Shown: positions 6,240 to 6,270 of the stretch, in pieces | How positions within the stretch are numbered: position 1 is the stretch's first letter | Layout: each line of letters starts with the position of its first letter | Source: Bacteroidota bacterium | Lineage (GTDB): Bacteria; Bacteroidota; Bacteroidia; Flavobacteriales_D; Crocinitomicaceae | Assembly: GCA_016866375.1 (NCBI GenBank) | Contig: VGMK01000128.1 | Coordinates: forward strand, 1 to 6,270 | DNA: 6,270 nucleotides | Reading direction: 5' to 3' | Program-made: the position numbers and the translations under genes | Notes under the pieces: generated by a model | Databases searched by the model: none | Seen by the model: the letters and a program-made list of their open reading frames with translations, nothing else | What the model was told of the DNA's origin: nothing

Positions 6240-6270
6240 ATGTGCAAAAAGGGGATCTTTCTATTGATGA
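6240..6270 (+). CDS. 5' end of a divergent gene, probably exported (3' truncated)
   Basis: From ATG 6240 the frame is open to the window edge and reads MCKKGIFLLM, a short basic stretch followed by hydrophobic residues, as at the start of a signal peptide. An in-frame ATG at 6234 would add only M-S. The 6240 start is preferred because it lies 15 nt after the TATATTTG box, matching the other genes here. Ten codons cannot identify the product. The evidence is the promoter box, the signal-like start and the divergent arrangement with the ChaN-like gene. Confidence 0.4.
   Translation, partial: MCKKGIFLLM

Overview
The window looks like a chromosomal segment of a Bacteroidota bacterium, probably of flavobacterial type. 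Three things point there: a C-terminal sorting-type domain of the type IX secretion system (T9SS) at the left edge, candidate -7 promoter boxes close to TAnnTTTG instead of sigma70 boxes, and AT-rich DNA in which starts lack clear Shine-Dalgarno sequences. No rRNA, tRNA, CRISPR array, insertion sequence or integrase was seen.

Left arm, + strand: the 3' end of a large secreted protein gene (1-380), then an exported Mn-type superoxide dismutase with an unusual 112-residue C-terminal helical extension (444-1454), then the Mg2+ channel/transporter gene mgtE (1515-2864). Each of the last two has its own candidate promoter directly upstream. Right arm, - strand: a PIN-PhoH family RNase/ATPase (4189-2867), a TIGR01777-type sugar-nucleotide-epimerase-like protein (5172-4282) and an exported ChaN-like protein (6191-5310). 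mgtE and the phoH-like gene converge with 2 bp between their stop codons. At the right edge a divergent + strand gene begins at about 6240 and leaves the window after ten codons.

The genes are mostly ordinary housekeeping or envelope functions and do not form an obvious pathway. The SOD and the ChaN-like protein are both exported by signal peptide and could both concern periplasmic redox or heme/metal handling, but nothing in the sequence links them. The least explained item is the C-terminal domain of the SOD. It carries a His/Met/Trp/Cys pattern that could bind a metal or heme. A second theme is promoter geometry: four candidate boxes lie 14-17 nt before a start codon, leaving almost no 5' leader.
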